Shown here one piece after another: positions 18,874-27,574 of a stretch of 64,000 bases of DNA. Each line of letters starts with the position of its first letter. The stretch's first letter is position 1. This stretch comes from Brasilonema sennae CENA114. Its GTDB lineage: Bacteria; Cyanobacteriota; Cyanobacteriia; Cyanobacteriales; Nostocaceae. The translations under genes were made by a program, and so were the position numbers. The stretch spans positions 868,001 to 932,000 of the forward strand of contig NZ_CP030118.1 in the NCBI RefSeq assembly GCF_006968745.1, read 5' to 3'. A model generated the notes under the pieces. It was not told the DNA's origin. It ran no database searches and saw nothing but the letters and a program-made list of their open reading frames with translations.

Positions 18874-19536
18874 TTATACCCATGCAGCGACTTTTTCCCA
18901 GCCTAAACCCTGCCGCACTATCGTTGGTATTTCTCCTGTCATATCTAATATAGTAGAAACTTCATACTTGGGTTCCTCGCCAGTGTCCACAATCACATCT
19001 ACCAATTTGTCCAAACGGTCAAATAATTCTATTCGGGATAGGTAAGTTTGTGCTTCTTTGTCATTATACTCATCATCTATATCATCATTAGGTGGTAAAT
19101 GTGCTGAAGTCGAAATAATTGGGTTTGCCAGCGCTGACAATAAAGCTATACACATAGTATGATTTGGCACTCTAATTCCAGTGGTCTTCCGCTTCGGATT
19201 TTGTACCAGTCGTGGCACTAACTTTGTAGCAGGTAACAAAAACGTATACGGTCCTGGGATTAAGCTTTTCATCATCCGATAAGCATTATCGCTCACATAA
19301 GCATAAGTGGCTACATTAGAAAGCGAGGGACATAAAAATGTCAGTGGTTTATCATTTGCCAACTGTTTTATTTGTCTTACTCGCTCCACTGCTGATTTAG
19401 CATTTAAATCACAACCAATAGCATAAACTGTATCCGTAGGATAAAGCATCACTGCGCCACGTTGCAGTTGTGCTTGTATTTCCTCTATACGCCGGACTTG
19501 GGGATTATCAGGATGAACTTGGAAAATTTTTGCCAT
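18874..19536 (-). CDS. Sua5/YciO/YrdC/YwlC family protein (L-threonylcarbamoyladenylate synthase type)
   Basis: A 220-residue YrdC-fold protein. It has the N-terminal LQRGAVMLYPTDTVYAIGCD, the KPLTFLCPSLSNVATYAYVS segment, IPGPYTFLLPATKLVPRLV, GIRVPNHTMCIALL and PIISTSAHLP, which line the ATP/threonine-binding cleft of enzymes making threonylcarbamoyl-AMP for the t6A37 modification of tRNA. The spacing resembles the YciO branch, whose members are less active and whose true role is debated, so a direct t6A role is not certain. Confidence 0.88.
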   Translation of the reverse strand: MAKIFQVHPDNPQVRRIEEIQAQLQRGAVMLYPTDTVYAIGCDLNAKSAVERVRQIKQLANDKPLTFLCPSLSNVATYAYVSDNAYRMMKSLIPGPYTFLLPATKLVPRLVQNPKRKTTGIRVPNHTMCIALLSALANPIISTSAHLPPNDDIDDEYNDKEAQTYLSRIELFDRLDKLVDVIVDTGEEPKYEVSTILDMTGEIPTIVRQGLGWEKVAAWV

Positions 19537-19794
19537 AGAAATAAAAAAAAGGCCAGTAGTTAATCGTTAGTGGTATTTTTAGCACTTAACAACTCGCAAC
19601 TAACAAACAATTAATAATTAATGACGCAAAAAAGCACTTAGAACGCAAAACTTAGAATGAAATCTTGGGTACAATCCCCCGAAATCGTCCGTGAAATCCA
19701 TTGTGAACGTTGAGCGGAGCCGAGATGTTAATCCAAAATCCAAAATTCCTAATCCAAAATCCAAAATCTAAAATCCAAAATTGTTTGACTCATT

Positions 19795-21156
19795 ATGACT
19801 AAAATTGCGTATCTTCAATGTCCGACAGGAATTTCCGGTGATATGTGCCTGGGATCTGTGGTTAGTTTGGGTGTTCCTTTAGAGTATTTAACTCAAAAAC
19901 TCAACGGGTTAGGGATTGAGCATGAGTATCAACTGAGAGCAGAACTTGTTCACCGTAACACTCAACAGGCTACCAAAGTTCATGTGCATTTAGTAGACCA
20001 CCATCATCACCACCACCATGAACACAATCACCACCACGGACGCCACTTGCCAGAAATTGAGCGGATGATTCAAAAAGCTGAGTTACCATCACGAGCAGAA
20101 GCCTGGAGTTTGGCAGTATTCAGGCAGCTAGCAATCGCAGAAGGGGCAGTACATGGTGTTGCGCCCGAAAAAGTTCATTTTCATGAAGTGGGTGCTGTTG
20201 ATGCCATTGTCGATATTGTTGGCACTTGTTTGGGTTTAGATTGGTTGGGTATCGAGAGCAATGATCAAGGATTACCTTTATTGTTCTGCTCGCCGCTACC
20301 TACTGGTGGGGGAACAGTTCGAGCTGCGCACGGTCAGATGGCTGTACCAGTACCAGCAGTCTTGAAGTTATGGGAAATGCGCGGCTGTCCAGTCTATAGT
20401 AACGGTATCGAACGGGAAATGGTCACACCAACAGGAGCTGCGATCGCAACAACTCTTGCCGTAGACTTTGGTTCTCCACCCCCAATGACCATCAAACAAG
20501 TAGGACTGGGTGCTGGTTCGATTCATTTACCTATTCCCAATATTCTACGTCTGTGGCTAGGTGAAGCAACAAATTTGCCAATAAATCAGGCAACGAATAT
20601 CACAGATAAATCAACTGTGAGTTTGACAGATAATTCATCCGCTACAAAATCCATTGCTAGTGATACCAGTCCAGCTTTGGAAACTGTCTGTGTTTTAGAA
20701 ACCCAAATTGATGACTTAAGTCCACAGGCTATAGGTTATGTGTTTGAGGCATTATTTGCCGCAGGTGCTTTAGATGTCTTTACCCAGTCTGTAGGCATGA
20801 AAAAATCTCGCCCAGGAATTTTGCTGAGTGTGATTTGTCATCCCGAAAATCTACACAGCTGTGAAGCTGTTTTGTTTCGCGAAACCACCACTTTAGGAAT
20901 TCGTCGCTCAACTCAGCAACGCACCACTCTCCAACGAGAAATTCAACAAGTGGAAACTGAATACGGTGTTGTGCGCGTCAAGGTAGCATGGACAGGACAA
21001 GCAAACGAAAAAGCGATAACTAACGTCCAACCAGAATATGAAGACTGTGCAGAACTTGCGCGAAAACACAATATTCCTTGGCGAGAAATTCAGCGGCTAG
21101 GGCTACAGAATTGGTACGCGCAAACAGAAATAGCTATTGGGGATCAATTTCTTTAG
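19795..21156 (+). CDS. larC: Nickel-pincer cofactor biosynthesis protein LarC
   Basis: LarC inserts nickel, at the cost of CTP, into the pincer nucleotide cofactor of lactate racemase and related LarA enzymes. The 453-residue protein starts KIAYLQCPTGISGDMCLGS and has a His-rich metal-binding loop (HHHHHHHEHNHHHGRH, about residues 66-82), then VHFHEVGAVDAIVDIVGTC and, near the C-terminus, CVLETQIDDLSPQAIGYV. In Lactobacillus LarC is made by ribosomal frameshifting; here it is one continuous frame. larA, larB and larE are not in the window. A Ser/Thr/Asp-rich linker (~265-300) separates the two domains. Confidence 0.93.
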   Translation: MTKIAYLQCPTGISGDMCLGSVVSLGVPLEYLTQKLNGLGIEHEYQLRAELVHRNTQQATKVHVHLVDHHHHHHHEHNHHHGRHLPEIERMIQKAELPSRAEAWSLAVFRQLAIAEGAVHGVAPEKVHFHEVGAVDAIVDIVGTCLGLDWLGIESNDQGLPLLFCSPLPTGGGTVRAAHGQMAVPVPAVLKLWEMRGCPVYSNGIEREMVTPTGAAIATTLAVDFGSPPPMTIKQVGLGAGSIHLPIPNILRLWLGEATNLPINQATNITDKSTVSLTDNSSATKSIASDTSPALETVCVLETQIDDLSPQAIGYVFEALFAAGALDVFTQSVGMKKSRPGILLSVICHPENLHSCEAVLFRETTTLGIRRSTQQRTTLQREIQQVETEYGVVRVKVAWTGQANEKAITNVQPEYEDCAELARKHNIPWREIQRLGLQNWYAQTEIAIGDQFL

Positions 21157-21174
21157 TGTATTTAACACTACAGC

Positions 21175-21198
21175 AAAAAAGCCCGCATAGGCGGGCTT
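21175..21198 (-). terminator. Rho-independent terminator (leftward, possibly bidirectional)
   Basis: AAGCCCGC-ATAG-GCGGGCTT; on the minus strand the stem is followed by TTTT. It ends the leftward lipoprotein gene whose stop is at 21256 and also lies just past larC, whose transcript would meet the same stem. Confidence 0.85.
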
Positions 21199-21255
21199 GG
21201 TTTATCTGCTGATAGACTGGAAGCGTGTGAGCAGATAACAACAGGCTATTGATTG

Positions 21256-21948
21256 TTAATTAACAGCGTCTTTGATCGCATTACCAGCCTTTTCCAAGAT
21301 GTTACCAGTGTTTTGGGCCGCCTCTTGAGTTTTCTCATCAGCAGTGGTCTTGGCATCTGTTAACTTTTTGTCCACTGCATTGCCAGCATCTTCTGCCGCA
21401 CGTTGAGCACTTATCTTTGTGTTTTCAGCAGAACGTTGAACAGTTTTCGCTGTACCCTGAGCAGCATCGCTGGTGTTTTCTTTGATATTTTCAATACCTC
21501 GCTTGGTACCTTCAGCAAAGTTCTCAGCCCCACTCTGAAGTTTTTCTGTGATCTTTTCAGTTTCTTTCTGAATATTTTTGCCTACTTTTCCTGTATCTTC
21601 AGCTACGCGGCGAATATTTTCTGCTGCGTTACTCGAGCTGTTCTGGATGTTTTTTTCCGCGTTTTCTTTGAGAGCCTCAGCCTCAGCTTTGAATTTACCG
21701 TCACTGGTTCTGGGATCAAGATCGCTAAAGTTATTCATCCCGCCTTCATAGCCAGAATTTACATTGGCTCCCTTTGGAACGTATGTTTCAGAATTAGGAG
21801 GTGCAGATTGTTCTCCTACAGTTTGACGAGGACTTGTTGCAGCTACAGAACTACAAGCTTGTGTAATAAACAGTATCATTCCGGCCACAAAAACTGTTAT
21901 AAGTTTGATCGGGCGAATGTTTTTGAACAATGCAACGATTTTTTTCAC
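21256..21948 (-). CDS. Lipoprotein with LEA/apolipoprotein-like amphipathic repeats
   Basis: A 230-residue secreted lipoprotein. The N-terminal VKKIVALFKNIRPIKLITVF leads to a lipobox near FITQACSS, whose Cys would be lipidated. After a Pro/Gly-rich stretch comes ~150 residues of Ala/Glu/Lys/Asn-rich helix with degenerate ~11-residue repeats (AENIRRVAEDTGKVGKNIQK; AENFAEGTKRGIENIKENTS), like LEA or apolipophorin-type proteins. GTG at 21948 is chosen because AAAGGAG lies 8 nt upstream; the longer frame to 21993 adds residues before the signal. Its N-terminus resembles that of the next gene, so the two are probably a duplicated pair. A stress-related envelope role is inference. Confidence 0.75.
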   Translation of the reverse strand: MKKIVALFKNIRPIKLITVFVAGMILFITQACSSVAATSPRQTVGEQSAPPNSETYVPKGANVNSGYEGGMNNFSDLDPRTSDGKFKAEAEALKENAEKNIQNSSSNAAENIRRVAEDTGKVGKNIQKETEKITEKLQSGAENFAEGTKRGIENIKENTSDAAQGTAKTVQRSAENTKISAQRAAEDAGNAVDKKLTDAKTTADEKTQEAAQNTGNILEKAGNAIKDAVN

Positions 21949-22094
21949 AGTGCGACTCCTTTTGCTTGTATGACAAAGTTTAACATTAACCAAGAATTAA
22001 CTCGGTACTTGTGCATCTTGGATTTACTTCACATCTAAATCCAAAAAACCATTTTTATTTGTTGACTACTGAATTGGGTTTCAATTCAGGTCTA

Positions 22095-22400
22095 TCAGCT
22101 GCTTAATCTGCCTTGCCCTTGTGTGTTGACACCAGAAGCGATTAGCAATTGTGAATTAAGCAGTGAGCTTGCTTGGTCTCGTCCAGAATTAGACATCTTC
22201 TGCTCGGTGTATTTATCCCCTTCTCCTTTATAAGGATTATTTGCACCACCTGCTTGCACAGCAGGATTCTCTGGATTTGCACCCTGAGTATTTGCTGCAT
22301 TACCACAAGCGGTGCTTACTATCAACAACACCCCAGCTAAAAACACTATCACAATCTGGCGCAGTCGCAGTTTTTTTATAAAATAAGTTAAACCATTCAC
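22095..22400 (-). CDS. Small lipoprotein (101 aa)
   Basis: A short lipoprotein with signal sequence IKKLRLRQIVIVFLAGVLLI and lipobox VSTACG. The mature part is Asn/Gly/Gln-rich (NPYKGEGDKYTEQKMSNSGR) without a recognised domain. GTG at 22400 has GGGAG about 6 nt upstream; TTG 22403 would add one residue. The segment KKLRLRQIVIVFLAGV matches the KNIRPIKLITVFVAGM of the neighbouring lipoprotein, which supports common origin. It may belong to a cyanobacterial DUF family (DUF6658 comes to mind, unverified). Confidence 0.7.
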   Translation of the reverse strand: MNGLTYFIKKLRLRQIVIVFLAGVLLIVSTACGNAANTQGANPENPAVQAGGANNPYKGEGDKYTEQKMSNSGRDQASSLLNSQLLIASGVNTQGQGRLSS

Positions 22401-22967
22401 CAATTTCTCCCATCAACTACAAACAAGAAAATATTTTCTTAATATTTGATCAATATTTTCTTCATAAGATTACAAAGAGAAAAACAAACAATGCCTCTAG
22501 CAAAAGTCACATTTTTTATTTTCATTTTTGTTAGATTTTTTATAACTTTAGAGGTATATAAGTTATTATAATTAGCCTCTGAGTTGCTGCCGTTAATATT
22601 GTATAATTTAATGTCTTAATATCTTAGTTAAAAAATATGCAAAGTAATCTAAAAAACTAGAATGCTTTTAGCTGCAAAATAATTGTTTATTAAATGAAGT
22701 GAAACTAATTGTTAGGATAGAAGATACCTGCTAAATCATCAGAATGTATAGTTTATTTTATAATTTAATAAATAAAATAGTAGTGAGAAACTTATAAATT
22801 AAAAAAAGAAGTGCTTTTATAAGTTATATAAAATATAGTCAAAAGAGCTACATGTATCAACGAAAGCTTTTAAAAAGTTTGCCGAAAATACTGGTATATA
22901 TGATTGACATACCATATGATTTGATGTAGCTAAGTAGGTGAGCAAATATATAAATTAAATAACCAAA
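22401..22967. other. A/T-rich divergent intergenic region
   Basis: 567 bp of very A/T-rich DNA between the leftward lipoprotein gene and the rightward UPF0104 gene. No gene, clear hairpin or repeat was recognised; both promoters must lie here. Confidence 0.45.
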
Positions 22968-23882
22968 ATGATCAAGCAAACTTTACGCTGGCTAATTTTA
23001 GGTGGAACCTTATTTTTTCTAGTAAAAGCCTTTAAAGATAACTGGCGAGAAGTAGCTACCATCCATATTGATGCAGCAGGATGGGCAATTCTTTTGATCG
23101 CCACAGGTGTGACATTGCTAGCACACACTTGGGCAGGTTGGGTATGGACTTGGGTTCTTCGAGAGTTAAATCAACCTGTCCACTCTTTTGAGTTTATTCA
23201 AGTTTACCTCAAAACAAATCTTGCTAAGTACATACCAGGTAATATATGGCATTACTACGGAAGAATTATAGCAGCAAAAAATGCAAATGTTTCTCCTGGT
23301 GCAGCAACCCTTAGTGTAGTGCTAGAACCTCTACTGATGGCAGCAGCTGCTTTAATTGTTGTTCTACTCACTAGCCAGTTTCTAACCGAAAAAATTACTA
23401 TCATTCAACTCATCCTACAACTACTGGGTTTGTTAGGAGTACTTTGTGTTTTACATCCCAAATTTTTGAACAGAGCGACTCACCTCTTACAGCGTATAAA
23501 GGTAAAAAAGTCTGCTTCCAACACTCAGCAAGCCGTTCCCTGGAGTCTAGAACGATATCCCCTAGGACCTTTGATAGGGGAATTGGGCTTTTTGGGACTA
23601 CGCAGCGCAGGGTTTATATTAACTTTATTTGCCTTGAGTCCTTTAAACTTTAGTCAAATTCCTTTATTAGTTGGTGCTTTTAGTTTTGCGTGGTTACTAG
23701 GGTTAGTGGTTCCAGGAGCACCTGGTGGGTTAGGCGTGTTTGAAGCCACAGCGATCGCGCTCTTGCAGCAACATTTTCCAACTGCGGTAGTTCTGGGCGC
23801 AACTGCTCTATATCGTCTCGTAAGCATTTTTGCGGAAACTGCTGGTGCTGGCTTCTCCTGGCTTGACGAACGCCTCTCATAG
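22968..23882 (+). CDS. UPF0104 / lysylphosphatidylglycerol synthase TM-region family protein
   Basis: A 304-residue integral membrane protein of the UPF0104 (YbhN / LPG_synthase_TM) family with about 6-8 hydrophobic helices, e.g. AGWAILLIATGVTLLAHTWA and EPLLMAAAALIVVLLTSQFL. Family landmarks include KTNLAKYIPGNIWHYYGR and the Gly/Pro-rich GLVVPGAPGGLGVFEATAIA. Members include the flippase domain of MprF, but most stand-alone proteins have no proven substrate; lipid or lipid-linked transport is inferred. Monocistronic. Confidence 0.85.
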   Translation: MIKQTLRWLILGGTLFFLVKAFKDNWREVATIHIDAAGWAILLIATGVTLLAHTWAGWVWTWVLRELNQPVHSFEFIQVYLKTNLAKYIPGNIWHYYGRIIAAKNANVSPGAATLSVVLEPLLMAAAALIVVLLTSQFLTEKITIIQLILQLLGLLGVLCVLHPKFLNRATHLLQRIKVKKSASNTQQAVPWSLERYPLGPLIGELGFLGLRSAGFILTLFALSPLNFSQIPLLVGAFSFAWLLGLVVPGAPGGLGVFEATAIALLQQHFPTAVVLGATALYRLVSIFAETAGAGFSWLDERLS

Positions 23883-24046
23883 TCCTCAGTTTTGAGGAGC
23901 CAGCACCATTTTATTCTTGAATTCTTTTTAAATTCTGAATTTAAGACCTCCCGAGAGATAAGCTACGAACTATGTCTAGCCTGTCCCTAGGGAATATTCT
24001 GAATTCTGAACTTTGAATTTTGAATTTTTAACTTTGAATTTATAAA

Positions 24047-24431
24047 TGGGGGTGGAGGGACTTGAACCCACACGACCGTTTAGGGTCAACGGATTTTCAT
24101 TCTCTCGCAGCTTTCACTACTGCCTAGTAGGTTAAATAACCCGATAAGGCTTTGAGAATTGGACTCTCCCTTTACCCTCGACTTTACGTTAGGGTAGCTC
24201 CCGTCGAGTCTCTGCACCTTCCGCATTAGTCATTTATCATTTGTCGTTAGTCATTTGCTAGTAACAATTAACTAAAAACGAAGGACAAAAGACAAATTTG
24301 GCTTGGCTCAGGATTGCCGTATCTGTGATCAGATTTAGGTTTCCCTGAATTTGAGAGCAGTCACTTGCTGGATTTCTCCATCAAGGCTCAGTTATCTAAG
24401 TCCGTAGCGTCTACCATTCCGCCACACCCCC
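24047..24431 (-). tRNA. trnL(UAA): tRNA-Leu(UAA) interrupted by a group I intron
   Basis: Read leftward, exon 1 (24431-24398, 34 nt) begins GGGGGTGTGGCGGAATGG and ends ACGGACTT; exon 2 (24097-24047, 51 nt) begins AAAATCCGTTGACCC and ends TCCCTCCACCCCCA. Joined they give an 85-nt type II tRNA: acceptor GGGGGTG/CACCCCC, anticodon stem ACGGA/TCCGT and loop CTTAAAA with anticodon TAA. CCA is not encoded. The break falls after the first anticodon base, the known site of the cyanobacterial/chloroplast trnL intron. Confidence 0.96.
24098..24397 (-). other. Group I intron in trnL(UAA), 300 nt
   Basis: Self-splicing intron between U34 and A35 of the anticodon. It starts AGATAACTGAGCCTTGATGG and ends with G (GAGAGAATG), as expected of a group I 3' splice site. 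Between about 24225 and 24275 lie degenerate heptamer-like repeats (ATTAGTCATTTATCATTTGT), the variable P6b region typical of Nostoc trnL introns. No ORF is inside; a frame at 24365-24571 crossing the exon is chance. Confidence 0.92.
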
Positions 24432-24907
24432 TGACATGTTTGGGAGTCAGTTGTTTTATGGAGGTCAGAAAAAACCTCCTCATCTATTCCAGCATTAAAT
24501 GCGTTATTTGTCCAATTTTGCACTTTTACACTGGAAAATTTGAGATTGTTGAGTCGAAATTGAGGTTTTAGGTTTTCCTAACTTGCCTCTTACTTTCGTT
24601 GCCGCATCCTTTTGATTTGCTAGTCGCTCACCTTTGACTTACCGTGAAAGCAGCGCGCTCACCATTAGAGATCCTTCCTCAAGCATTTCTCGTGTGCGTT
24701 GTACTGCACTGGTTGTTTACTATAGCATAATGTTTTGAAAATAGATCAAAAAATAAAAGCAAAGATGGAAACAATTTTTTTTATCTTTAAATTATTCAAT
24801 CTTGATTCCTCTACTAGGGCAACAATACTTCCAACAGCCAAGGCATTCAGCCTATCATGGAAAACAGATCCACCAACAGGTCGTTTTCTACTGAAAACCA
24901 AGAAATT
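24432..24907. other. Intergenic region between trnL and ndhL
   Basis: 476 bp with the trnL promoter (leftward) and the ndhL promoter (rightward). A short inverted repeat GGAGGT (24460-24465) / AACCTCC (24473-24479) lies close to the tRNA start. No other gene is supported. Confidence 0.5.
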
Positions 24908-25120
24908 ATGGTTGTAGCGCTACTGTATCTGATTTTAGCTGGAGCTTATCTTTTGGTCGTACCAGCCGCTGTCCTGTTTTACTTAAACTTACGGTGGTAT
25001 GTGGCTAGCTCTCTGGAACGTGCCTTCATGTACTTTTTGGTATTCTTCTTCTTTCCAGGTTTGTTGCTCCTGTCGCCGTTTGTAAACTTGCGACCCCGAC
25101 GCCGACAAATTGAAGTTTAA
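24908..25120 (+). CDS. ndhL: NAD(P)H-quinone oxidoreductase subunit L
   Basis: A small subunit of the photosynthetic NDH-1 complex (cyclic electron flow, respiration, CO2 uptake) in the thylakoid membrane, specific to oxygenic phototrophs. The 70 residues contain two hydrophobic segments ([20 protein letters not shown] and [18 protein letters not shown]) separated by [13 protein letters not shown] and end in a basic PRRRQIEV tail. ATG 24908 matches the usual ~70-residue length; an in-frame ATG at 24857 would add 17 polar residues. The DUF3007 gene follows by 24 bp, a pairing common in cyanobacteria. Confidence 0.93.
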   Translation: MVVALLYLILAGAYLLVVPAAVLFYLNLRWYVASSLERAFMYFLVFFFFPGLLLLSPFVNLRPRRRQIEV

Positions 25121-25144
25121 CGAAATTGGTAGGTCATAACTCTC

Positions 25145-25453
25145 ATGCGACGCATTGACGCTATCGGAATTGGCTTTGGCATTTTTGTTGTAGGCGGCTT
25201 GGCGTATGTCTTACTGAACTTGGTAGGCATAGATAGCTCGAAAGCTGGTATTTGGAGCCAAGTCTTATTATTTATTGGTTTGATTGGCTGGTTGTTTACC
25301 TATGCTTTCCGTGCGGTGGGAAAAAAAATGACCTACCACAAACAACGGGAACAATACGAAGAAGCCTATTTGCAAAAGCGCTTGGAAGAACTTACTCCCG
25401 AAGAACTCGCAAAAATTCAAGCCGAAATAGAACAAGAACAATCCCAGGTGTAA
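25145..25453 (+). CDS. DUF3007 family membrane protein
   Basis: A 102-residue protein with two membrane helices (AIGIGFGIFVVGGLAYVLLN and GIWSQVLLFIGLIGWLFTYA), then a charged coiled-coil-like tail (TYHKQREQYEEAYLQKRLEE; ELAKIQAEIEQEQ). It resembles the cyanobacterial/plastid DUF3007 family, usually found next to ndhL as here. A role in NDH-1 assembly or stability is suggested by context only. Confidence 0.85.
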   Translation: MRRIDAIGIGFGIFVVGGLAYVLLNLVGIDSSKAGIWSQVLLFIGLIGWLFTYAFRAVGKKMTYHKQREQYEEAYLQKRLEELTPEELAKIQAEIEQEQSQV

Positions 25454-26043
25454 ATTTGTTCTTTGTCCTTGACTAGGAGCTACTACCGGCGTAGTAGCTC
25501 CTAGTCATAACTATCGAGCGTTGGTGTATCATCGTTTTAAATAGACAATGTTGAGCGCAGCCCCCTTTCAAGTCGCCAGACTTAAGCATTGGCTGGGGTG
25601 GGTTCAAGTTGCTCCTAAGTTTTTTGCATTCAATCAAACCTACTGTTATTGTAGTCATGTTATTTATGGCATAAATGATCCTGTCAGTAGATGAGCGGAC
25701 TTGATCAGCAAATCGCCAAGCGGACAAAATAATTTGTCTAAAAGCAGCGATCACAACAACTTGATATATGCTTAATAAGTTAAGCCTGGTTAAGTTAAGT
25801 GAAGTAGATTAAAAAAGTTTAACAAGGGGGTTTTGTTACTTTCCTTGGTAGACAATTTCATCGATATCGTCTTGAATATATAAAGCAGATATCGAGTGGT
25901 CAGATGGTAAAAAACGATTCTATTCCATGACCGATAATTTGGGTATGTATGATGTAAGCAGTAGGGTAAAAGTTTTATTATGAGTGTGAGAGAGTGTCAG
26001 ATATTAATCATTGTAGTTTCGTGCCAGTCTAGAGGAAAAGGCG
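25454..26043. other. Intergenic region with a strong hairpin
   Basis: 590 bp. The first part is the DUF3007 terminator hairpin (25471-25506). The rest is A/T-rich without a supported gene; a leftward frame at 25473-25754 starts inside the hairpin and has no family resemblance. Promoter elements of the next gene lie here, and GAGGAAAAGG just before 26044 gives it a good ribosome binding site. Confidence 0.55.
25471..25506 (+). terminator. 16-bp perfect hairpin after ndhL-DUF3007
   Basis: GACTAGGAGCTACTAC (25471-25486), loop CGGC, GTAGTAGCTCCTAGTC (25491-25506), 17 nt past the DUF3007 stop. No T-run follows, so it may act as an RNA-stabilising 3' end rather than a classical terminator. Confidence 0.65.
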
Positions 26044-26694
26044 ATGAGTGAGAGCATGGCATTTATCGGCGGAGTCGCCGTCGCTGGGCTAGCGGCTCTC
26101 GTGTTGCTAAAAGGTGCAGGAGGAAGCTCTTTACCTAACTACACAGTTGGCTCACAACTACAACCAGCTGTGGTAGCACCTTCAGCAATGATACCGCCAA
26201 CTGCAAATTATCCTGGGCAGCCATATCCTAATCCAGCGCCAGTCAATCCAAACAACGAAGAAATGCGCGTACAGGCGGAACGACTGAAGATGGAAAATGA
26301 AGGACTCAAGAATGAAAACAATGGTCTCAAAACCCAAGTTCAACAACTCCAGTCCCAAATCCAACAAGTTTATAACTACCAAGTCCAATTAAATCAGCAA
26401 AACCAACAACAAAATGCAGCCCAGTTACAACAGCACCAGTCTGCTGAAAATCGCTGGTGGTCTTCTCCTGCTGTTTGGGCAGTAGGAGGCATAACTCTGA
26501 CGATAGGTGGCGGTATTGTGGTCGCTGGTGTCTTGGCTTTATTTTCACCAAAAGAGCGTCCCAGTCGTACCGTACAAGTTATTCATCCCTATAACGGTCC
26601 TACTCCACCGCTTGCTCCTGTACGTCGCGCTGAGTTCCTCCCTCCTCGTACCGAAAGACGAGTTGAAGCACAAGAATACGATGATATGTATTAA
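26044..26694 (+). CDS. Unknown two-helix membrane protein with a coiled coil
   Basis: I recognise no family. The 216 residues show an N-terminal hydrophobic helix (MAFIGGVAVAGLAALVLLKG), a Pro/Asn-rich linker (~45-75), a coiled-coil stretch (AERLKMENEGLKNENNGLKT then QVQQLQSQIQQVYNYQ, ~80-110), a Gln/Asn-rich segment, a second hydrophobic helix (VGGITLTIGGGIVVAGVLAL, ~150-170) and a Pro/Arg-rich tail ending EYDDMY. Coiled coil plus two anchors suggests an oligomeric membrane scaffold. Strong ribosome binding site and good codon pattern. Monocistronic; no functional context. Confidence 0.7.
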   Translation: MSESMAFIGGVAVAGLAALVLLKGAGGSSLPNYTVGSQLQPAVVAPSAMIPPTANYPGQPYPNPAPVNPNNEEMRVQAERLKMENEGLKNENNGLKTQVQQLQSQIQQVYNYQVQLNQQNQQQNAAQLQQHQSAENRWWSSPAVWAVGGITLTIGGGIVVAGVLALFSPKERPSRTVQVIHPYNGPTPPLAPVRRAEFLPPRTERRVEAQEYDDMY

Positions 26695-27574
26695 AAGTTT
26701 CAGTGGTTAAGAGTTAACGCTGAGTCATAAACCCCTATACTGATTAATCATAGGCTGTTAGATTAGTCTACCAATTTGTGCTACTCAGACTAAAAACTAT
26801 TTTCACCATAGCGTTCTTGTTTTGGAGTTATCAAGGTTACAAGCGCCTGAGAGAATGCTATGGATCTAGAAGGCAATAAGGGCGCTGAATTCTAGGAACA
26901 CGGCGTCTTAATTTTTACTATCGAGCATAGTTCAGTCGTATTAATACAAAATACAGTTGTATAATCCAGATTCCGCACCTTGAACTATTACACAGCATAA
27001 TTACTTACAAATACGTTTGTAGAATAATTACAGCACATTGCAAGTAGATGAAGGACAATACTGAGGTCTAAAAGGCAGACTTATCAGCCCTTTTTACTTA
27101 TGAACACCAGTCTCTCATGGGGGACACCCCGAAGACCGGACTGCCTCACCACCCCACTGTCTCCTCCTGACTCCTGAATTGCTGCTGTAATTATGCCTTG
27201 ATGCTGGGGAAAATGTTGTTTGAAATACACTTTTTCAGTACGTTCAGTATTTTAGATAGCATCTTTGCATCTTTAAAACAGTAAAAACTTCTAACAGACA
27301 GTTGAGGGGGCGGAAGATGGGTTATAAATCTTTATATGTGGCATATCTGAACGCGCTGTAGCTGTATTCATTGGGACAACAGGCACTTCACCCAACTCAG
27401 TCATAGCAGGCAAACCATAGCGACGAATTTTACCACGAAGCGTGCACTTTACGCCCAGGAACTTCCAAGCGGCGCTGCCTCGTCATATTTCATCCCGTCT
27501 TTGTACGCTTAATTAGCTATTATTATTTTATTTTGTTTTCGTCTTTTGCCTGAAAACTAGATTCTTAAATCCCA
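26695..27574. other. 880-bp non-coding region before a secreted-protein gene
   Basis: Contains copy B of the pilQ-upstream element (about 26970-27310) with an internal ~150-bp segment not found in copy A. Between about 27291 and 27500 the minus strand has an ATG-poor frame (… KFLGVKC … IRRYGLPAMTELGEV …) that could be a decayed gene fragment, but I cannot name it. No intact gene is supported. Confidence 0.55.
26970..27310 (+). repeat. Copy B of the two-copy upstream element
   Basis: Matches the reverse complement of 2156-2345. Collinear identical words include GCACCTTGAAC, ACACAGCATAATTACTTA, GAAATACACTT (one mismatch), CATCTTTAAA, ACAGTAAAAA and CAGTTGAGGG. It lies 265 bp before the 27575 gene and has the same orientation to that gene as copy A has to pilQ. 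Confidence 0.75.

Noticed and set aside
24365..24571. 68-residue frame across the trnL 5' exon
   Set aside because: It is covered by a confident tRNA exon and intron start.
25473..25754. 93-residue leftward frame after DUF3007
   Set aside because: It starts inside the hairpin and has no protein-like conservation pattern.
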